Notes under the pieces: model-generated
The model's database searches: none
Seen by the model: only the letters and a program-made list of their open reading frames with translations
What the model was told of the DNA's origin: nothing
Shown: in pieces, positions 61,159 through 64,000 of the stretch
Numbering within the stretch: the stretch's first letter is position 1
How the letters are laid out: each line of letters opens with the position of its first letter
Translations under genes and position numbers: made by a program
NCBI GenBank assembly: GCA_048264125.1
Contig: JBLXDM010000001.1
Location: forward strand, 248,001 to 312,000
From: M1-B18 sp048264125
GTDB lineage: Bacteria; Bacillota; Clostridia; Peptostreptococcales; Natronincolaceae
Direction of reading: 5' to 3'
Length of the DNA: 64,000 nucleotides

Positions 61159-61410
61159 TTATCCTTCAATACCCAGAAGCCATAGAACACTTACTCCAAG
61201 AGCATCAGCAATTGCCAATAGCTCAATATCTGTTACAGGTCTTGCTTTTGCTTCTATTTTGGATATGGTTGTTTTCTCCAATTCGATGCCTCGAACTGCA
61301 AGACGGGCCAAAAGGTCGCTTTGTGTTACCTTAGGCTTAGCCCTATGGCGTGCTTGTCTTACACGAGGGCCTATCAGATTTCTGTCATTACTATTATGTA
61401 TAGATGTCAT
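61159..61410 (-). CDS. XRE-family HTH regulator
   Basis: An 83-residue HTH protein on the minus strand with the XRE pattern VTQSDLLARLAVRGIELEKT, the recognition helix and IEAKARPVTDIELLAIADALGV. A GGAGAG site precedes its ATG. It is divergent from the Spo0E-like gene about 100 bp away, so it may control it and itself. Confidence 0.88.
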   Translation of the reverse strand: MTSIHNSNDRNLIGPRVRQARHRAKPKVTQSDLLARLAVRGIELEKTTISKIEAKARPVTDIELLAIADALGVSVLWLLGIEG

Positions 61411-61509
61411 AAAAGCTCTCCTGTGTTATATTATAAGCTTGATTATAAGGCAAGTTCAATGGTATAATTTGCTCTGTAAGCAAGTTTTGGGTGTGTTGGA
61501 GGAATTTTC

Positions 61510-61674
61510 ATGAAAAATATTAAAAGACATATGGAGGAGCTGAGAAGGCAATTAAATAAACTGATCAATAATGTTGCTGCCAACAAAGAGGATGTACTTA
61601 AACTAAGCTGTGAGCTTGACGAGGCCATCATTAGGTATATTGCAGAAAATAACTCAGATAAGCCAAAGAAATAA
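61510..61674 (+). CDS. Spo0E-like aspartyl-phosphate phosphatase
   Basis: A 54-residue peptide with MKNIKRHMEELRRQLNKLI at the start and SCELDEAIIRYI, which contains the S-x-x-L-D-x-x-I motif of Spo0E phosphatases that remove phosphate from Spo0A~P and delay sporulation. It is behind GGAGG (61498-61502) and shorter than most predicted genes. A minus-strand frame overlapping it is a shadow. Divergent from the XRE regulator. Confidence 0.85.
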   Translation: MKNIKRHMEELRRQLNKLINNVAANKEDVLKLSCELDEAIIRYIAENNSDKPKK

Positions 61675-61701
61675 AGCCGCCTTATGAAATCATGCTATAA
61701 C

Positions 61702-61735
61702 ATGACATACTGCTGTCATATAAAGATGATATAAT
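61702..61735 (+). promoter_or_regulatory. Promoter and palindrome before tag
   Basis: Extended -10 TG-A-TATAAT (61727-61735) for the glycosylase gene. ATGACA-TACTGC-TGTCAT (61702-61719) is an inverted repeat over the -35 area and may be an operator. Confidence 0.55.
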
Positions 61736-61765
61736 AGCAGTACATTTATTAAGAGGAGTGATTTT

Positions 61766-62326
61766 ATGAAGGCTTGTTCTTGGCCGGGGGATAATCTGAT
61801 GATGCAGCAGTATCACGACAATGAATGGTGTGTGCTAAGCTATGACGATACATATATTTTTGAAATGCTGTCTTTAGAGGGAGCACAGGCAGGTTTATCA
61901 TGGAGCATAGTGCTTTCTAAAAGAGATGAGTATAGAAGGGCCTTTCACAATTTTGATATTGAATATTGCTCAAGGCTCACGGATGAGGAAATAGAAAATA
62001 TTAGGCAGGAATTCAATGTAGTAAAAAATTTATCGAAGCTTAAATCCGTTAGAAGCAATGCTGAGGCAGTTATTAAGGTCCGTGAAGAGTTCGGGAGCTT
62101 TTCCAGCTTTCTATGGCGCTATGTGGATTTCAAACCGGTGATAAACGCCTGGGAACCGAATACCCCTATGCCTGCACAAACCGATTTGTCTGTCAAGCTT
62201 AGTAAGGACCTTAAAAAACGAGGCTTTAAATTTGTAGGCCCAGTAATAATGTATTCATTCCTGCAGGCAATCGGCATGGTGGACGATCATGTAAAAACCT
62301 GCCCATATCATAGCTATAACAGGTAA
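61766..62326 (+). CDS. tag: DNA-3-methyladenine glycosylase I
   Basis: Base-excision repair enzyme of 186 residues that removes 3-methyladenine. The zinc ligands are present: Cys in KACSW, His in YHDNEW, and HVKTC near the C-terminus. LSLEGAQAGLSW and the catalytic region match the Tag family. Single gene with its own promoter. Confidence 0.95.
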   Translation: MKACSWPGDNLMMQQYHDNEWCVLSYDDTYIFEMLSLEGAQAGLSWSIVLSKRDEYRRAFHNFDIEYCSRLTDEEIENIRQEFNVVKNLSKLKSVRSNAEAVIKVREEFGSFSSFLWRYVDFKPVINAWEPNTPMPAQTDLSVKLSKDLKKRGFKFVGPVIMYSFLQAIGMVDDHVKTCPYHSYNR

Positions 62327-62374
62327 ATAGGCGGGCTTTATTATACAAAAGTATAAATTGTTTACTAAAGCATA

Positions 62375-62403
62375 TTGACAGTGAAAAACATAAATGATAA
62401 GAT
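62375..62403 (+). promoter_or_regulatory. Sigma-A promoter of the TetR gene
   Basis: TTGACA (62375-62380), 17-bp spacer, TAAGAT (62398-62403). The operator at 62404 begins directly after the -10 box. Confidence 0.8.
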
Positions 62404-62431
62404 ATGAATGAAAATAAAAATATTCATTCAT
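62404..62431 (+). promoter_or_regulatory. TetR operator, copy 1
   Basis: ATGAATGAA-N10-TTCATTCAT, a 28-bp perfect palindrome, immediately after the -10 box of the TetR gene's promoter, fit for autorepression. It recurs at 63057. Confidence 0.8.
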
Positions 62432-62444
62432 GGAGTAGATAAAT

Positions 62445-63023
62445 ATGGAAGATAAAAAATTACTGATATACAATTGTGGAAAAGAGCTCTTCAGCAATAA
62501 TGGCTTTAAGGATACCAATATATCTCAGATTACGAAAAAGGCTGGGATGGCTGTTGGAACCTTTTATAGCTACTATCCCTCCAAGGAAAGGCTTTTTATG
62601 GATATTTTTGTGGAGGAGAATACAAGGCTGAAAAAAAGCTGTCTGCAGCGTCTTGATTTAAATCAAAGTCCCTTGGAGATCACCAAGCAAATGCTGGGGC
62701 TGAATCTGGAGGGGATAAGGAGCAATCCAATTCTAAAGGAATGGTATAACAAAAACGTTTCTGAAAAAATTGAGCAGCTTTTTCGTGAAGAAAAGGGTAT
62801 TAAGGCAGTGGATTTTTTATTTGACAGCTTCCTAGAGCTTGTGGAACAGTGGCAGGCCCAAGGAAAAATGCGAAGGGATATCGACAGTAAAATGATCATG
62901 ATGATCTTCGCTGCAATTATCAATGTAGACACCCACAAGGAGGAAATCGGCCTAGAGTATTTTCCGCAGCTTTTGGAGCATATGGCGGAGCTGATTATGA
63001 AGGGTCTAACGGACTGCTCTTGA
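62445..63023 (+). CDS. TetR-family repressor
   Basis: Regulator of 192 residues. The HTH (about 10-57) reads FSNNGFKDTNISQITKKAGM then GTFYSYYPSKERLF, typical TetR. The C-terminal ligand domain is not recognisable. Two operators of identical form occur, one over its own promoter and one before the FMN-binding gene, so it controls itself and the downstream flavoprotein unit. Confidence 0.93.
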   Translation: MEDKKLLIYNCGKELFSNNGFKDTNISQITKKAGMAVGTFYSYYPSKERLFMDIFVEENTRLKKSCLQRLDLNQSPLEITKQMLGLNLEGIRSNPILKEWYNKNVSEKIEQLFREEKGIKAVDFLFDSFLELVEQWQAQGKMRRDIDSKMIMMIFAAIINVDTHKEEIGLEYFPQLLEHMAELIMKGLTDCS

Positions 63024-63056
63024 TAGATATAAGGAGCAGTTATTTTTCACAGGCAC

Positions 63057-63084
63057 ATGAATGAATATATTACAATTCATTCAT
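63057..63084 (+). promoter_or_regulatory. TetR operator, copy 2
   Basis: ATGAATGAA-N10-TTCATTCAT, same arms and spacing as 62404-62431, 96 bp before the FMN-binding gene. A TATATT inside it may be the -10 box. Confidence 0.8.
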
Positions 63085-63179
63085 AACAATAAATCCTGTG
63101 AAGATGGGAGTAAATAGTAGGATATTCTACAGATGGCTGGAGGTATAAGGGAAAATTTCATTTAAAGGGGAGAAGGCAG

Positions 63180-63638
63180 ATGCGGAACGTTGAAGGAAGC
63201 AAGAGAAAACGTAAATTACGAACTGTAATACTGGTGCTTGTAGGTGTGATTGTGGTAGCTTTGATAGGCGGATTTTTAGCAAGTGAACCAGGGAGACGTG
63301 AAGTCAGGGAGCTTGTCATCGCTGACATAAATTTCGAAAGCCTGCGGGATGGAAGCTATGTTGGGGAATACACAGGAGCTAAGGACTCCTTCAGAGATAC
63401 CCAGGTTGAGGTAAGCATAAACGCTGGTAAGATTTCTGATATAAAAATACTGAAGGGGGCGCTGGATAAGGAGGGTAGGCCTGCGGAGCTGACAGGCGGT
63501 AAGAGCATTGATGATTTGTTTGACAATGTGGTGAGACTGCAGACGCTTCAGGTGGATGTCATAAGCGGCGCAACCCTTACCTCAAAGGCACATCTCAAAG
63601 CACTGGAAAATGCCTTAAAGCAGGCCCAGAAAAATTAG
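63180..63638 (+). CDS. Membrane-anchored FMN-binding-domain protein
   Basis: Protein of 152 residues with an N-terminal helix (about 16-33) and an FMN-binding domain outside. SGATLTS near the C-terminus is the flavinylation motif, with Thr carrying FMN by a phosphoester bond, as in RnfG and NqrC. It may move electrons outside the membrane. The next gene encodes a flavodoxin-like protein, and both lie behind the TetR operator. Confidence 0.88.
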   Translation: MRNVEGSKRKRKLRTVILVLVGVIVVALIGGFLASEPGRREVRELVIADINFESLRDGSYVGEYTGAKDSFRDTQVEVSINAGKISDIKILKGALDKEGRPAELTGGKSIDDLFDNVVRLQTLQVDVISGATLTSKAHLKALENALKQAQKN

Positions 63639-63659
63639 TTTATTACAGGAGGAGTCAAA

Positions 63660-64000
63660 ATGAAAATTGTGGTAATTTCTTATTCCTATACAGGTAATAA
63701 CGAGGCTTTAGCCGATAGTGTTGCCAAAGAGCTGTCAGCAGAGCATATTCGAATTTCAGAGAGGAAAATCAGAACAATGGGTGTTATTATTATGGATATG
63801 ATTTTTAAGCGAAGTCCTCAGGTCCAGCCATCCCCGGACAGTATAAAAAAATATGATCTTATTCTCTTTTTCGCGCCGGTTTGGATGGGGCAGGTTGCCT
63901 CACCTTTACGCAGCTACTTAAATTATCTAAAGGCATATCCCCACAAGTATGGCTTCATTTCCATCAGCGGAGGTGCTGACGCCACAAACCCGAAGCTGAT
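63660..64000 (+). CDS. Flavodoxin-like protein (3' end outside window)
   Basis: First 113 codons of a flavodoxin-fold protein, behind AGGAGG. Phosphate loop SYSYTGNNEALAD and FFAPVWMGQVASPLRSYL match flavodoxin-family NAD(P)H or menaquinone-type reductases. The frame is open at the window end. It follows the FMN-binding gene after 21 bases and is probably co-transcribed. Confidence 0.85.
   Translation, partial: MKIVVISYSYTGNNEALADSVAKELSAEHIRISERKIRTMGVIIMDMIFKRSPQVQPSPDSIKKYDLILFFAPVWMGQVASPLRSYLNYLKAYPHKYGFISISGGADATNPKL

Noticed and set aside
61443..61631. Minus-strand frame of 62 codons over the Spo0E-like gene
   Set aside because: No ribosome site and no family; the plus-strand frame has both a ribosome site and the Spo0E motif.
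1..64000. tRNA, rRNA, insertion sequence or prophage genes
   Set aside because: No cloverleaf, ribosomal, transposase or phage structural sequence was seen on reading both strands; a tRNA scan was not possible.

Overview
The window is one continuous stretch of a low-GC chromosome from an anaerobic, endospore-forming member of the Clostridia. Evidence for this is a complete gerA-type spore-germination operon, a Spo0E-like phosphatase, oxygen-sensitive chemistry (glycyl radical enzyme, 4-hydroxybutyryl-CoA dehydratase, hybrid cluster protein, flavodiiron protein), sigma-54 control of catabolic operons, AGGAGG-type ribosome sites and AT-rich spacers. I cannot name the species. Nearly all genes lie on the plus strand. 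No rRNA, tRNA, insertion sequence or prophage was seen.

Layout. 1-2.1 kb: 3' part of a UvrA-type ATPase cut by the window edge. 2.3-5.6 kb: an unrecognised repeat protein and a two-component system. 5.9-8.3 kb: a cell-surface O-acylation cassette (SGNH lipoprotein, MBOAT acyltransferase, truncated DHHW protein). 8.4-12.5 kb: a Fic protein, a D,D-carboxypeptidase behind an RBS-masking hairpin, and a redox trio (TlpA-like lipoprotein, 52-residue CXXC peptide, NapH-like iron-sulfur membrane protein). 12.6-14.4 kb: a VanRS-like two-component system. 14.6-18.4 kb: an XRE-cupin regulator, a glycyl radical enzyme with an unusual active-site loop, and its activase without the ferredoxin insert. 18.6-24.8 kb: an RraA-type aldolase, a PrpR-type sigma-54 activator, a MatC-like carboxylate carrier and an aconitase-family hydro-lyase (two subunits), with sigma-54 promoters. 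24.8-26.2 kb: a gene-poor accessory patch with a truncated zinc-finger gene, a coiled-coil gene built from 21-bp repeats, and three diverged copies of an element ending in a CRISPR-like repeat.

26.2-29.6 kb: flavodiiron protein, a membrane-anchored cysteine hydrolase and an alpha/beta hydrolase. 30.0-37.8 kb: a 4-hydroxybutyrate-to-crotonyl-CoA operon (abfD, NifU-like protein, CoA-transferase, permease, Cys-rich protein), crotonase and a sigma-54 activator; the operon has a sigma-54 promoter and upstream palindromes. 38.0-42.1 kb: germination receptor operon A-C-D-B. 42.2-46.7 kb: hcp, EcsC protein, pirin and a MerR regulator with a 19-bp-spacer promoter. 46.8-49.7 kb (minus strand): a P-type Ca/Mn ATPase preceded by a yybP-ykoY-type Mn2+ riboswitch with terminator. 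49.8-56.4 kb: hydrolase, zinc-ribbon and J-domain membrane proteins, AI-2E-family permease, a processive glycolipid glycosyltransferase, DedA and patatin proteins. 56.5-61.0 kb: a Bce-type antimicrobial-peptide sensing and detoxification module with its operator. 61.1-64.0 kb: XRE regulator, Spo0E-like peptide, Tag glycosylase, and a TetR regulator with two identical-format operators, the second in front of an FMN-binding protein and a flavodoxin (cut by the window end).

Most unusual: the glycyl radical enzyme/activase pair with the neighbouring sigma-54-controlled hydroxy-acid genes; the clear regulatory logic (paired UAS sites, twin TetR operators, riboswitch); and the CRISPR-like leader/repeat relics around a minisatellite-built coiled-coil gene.
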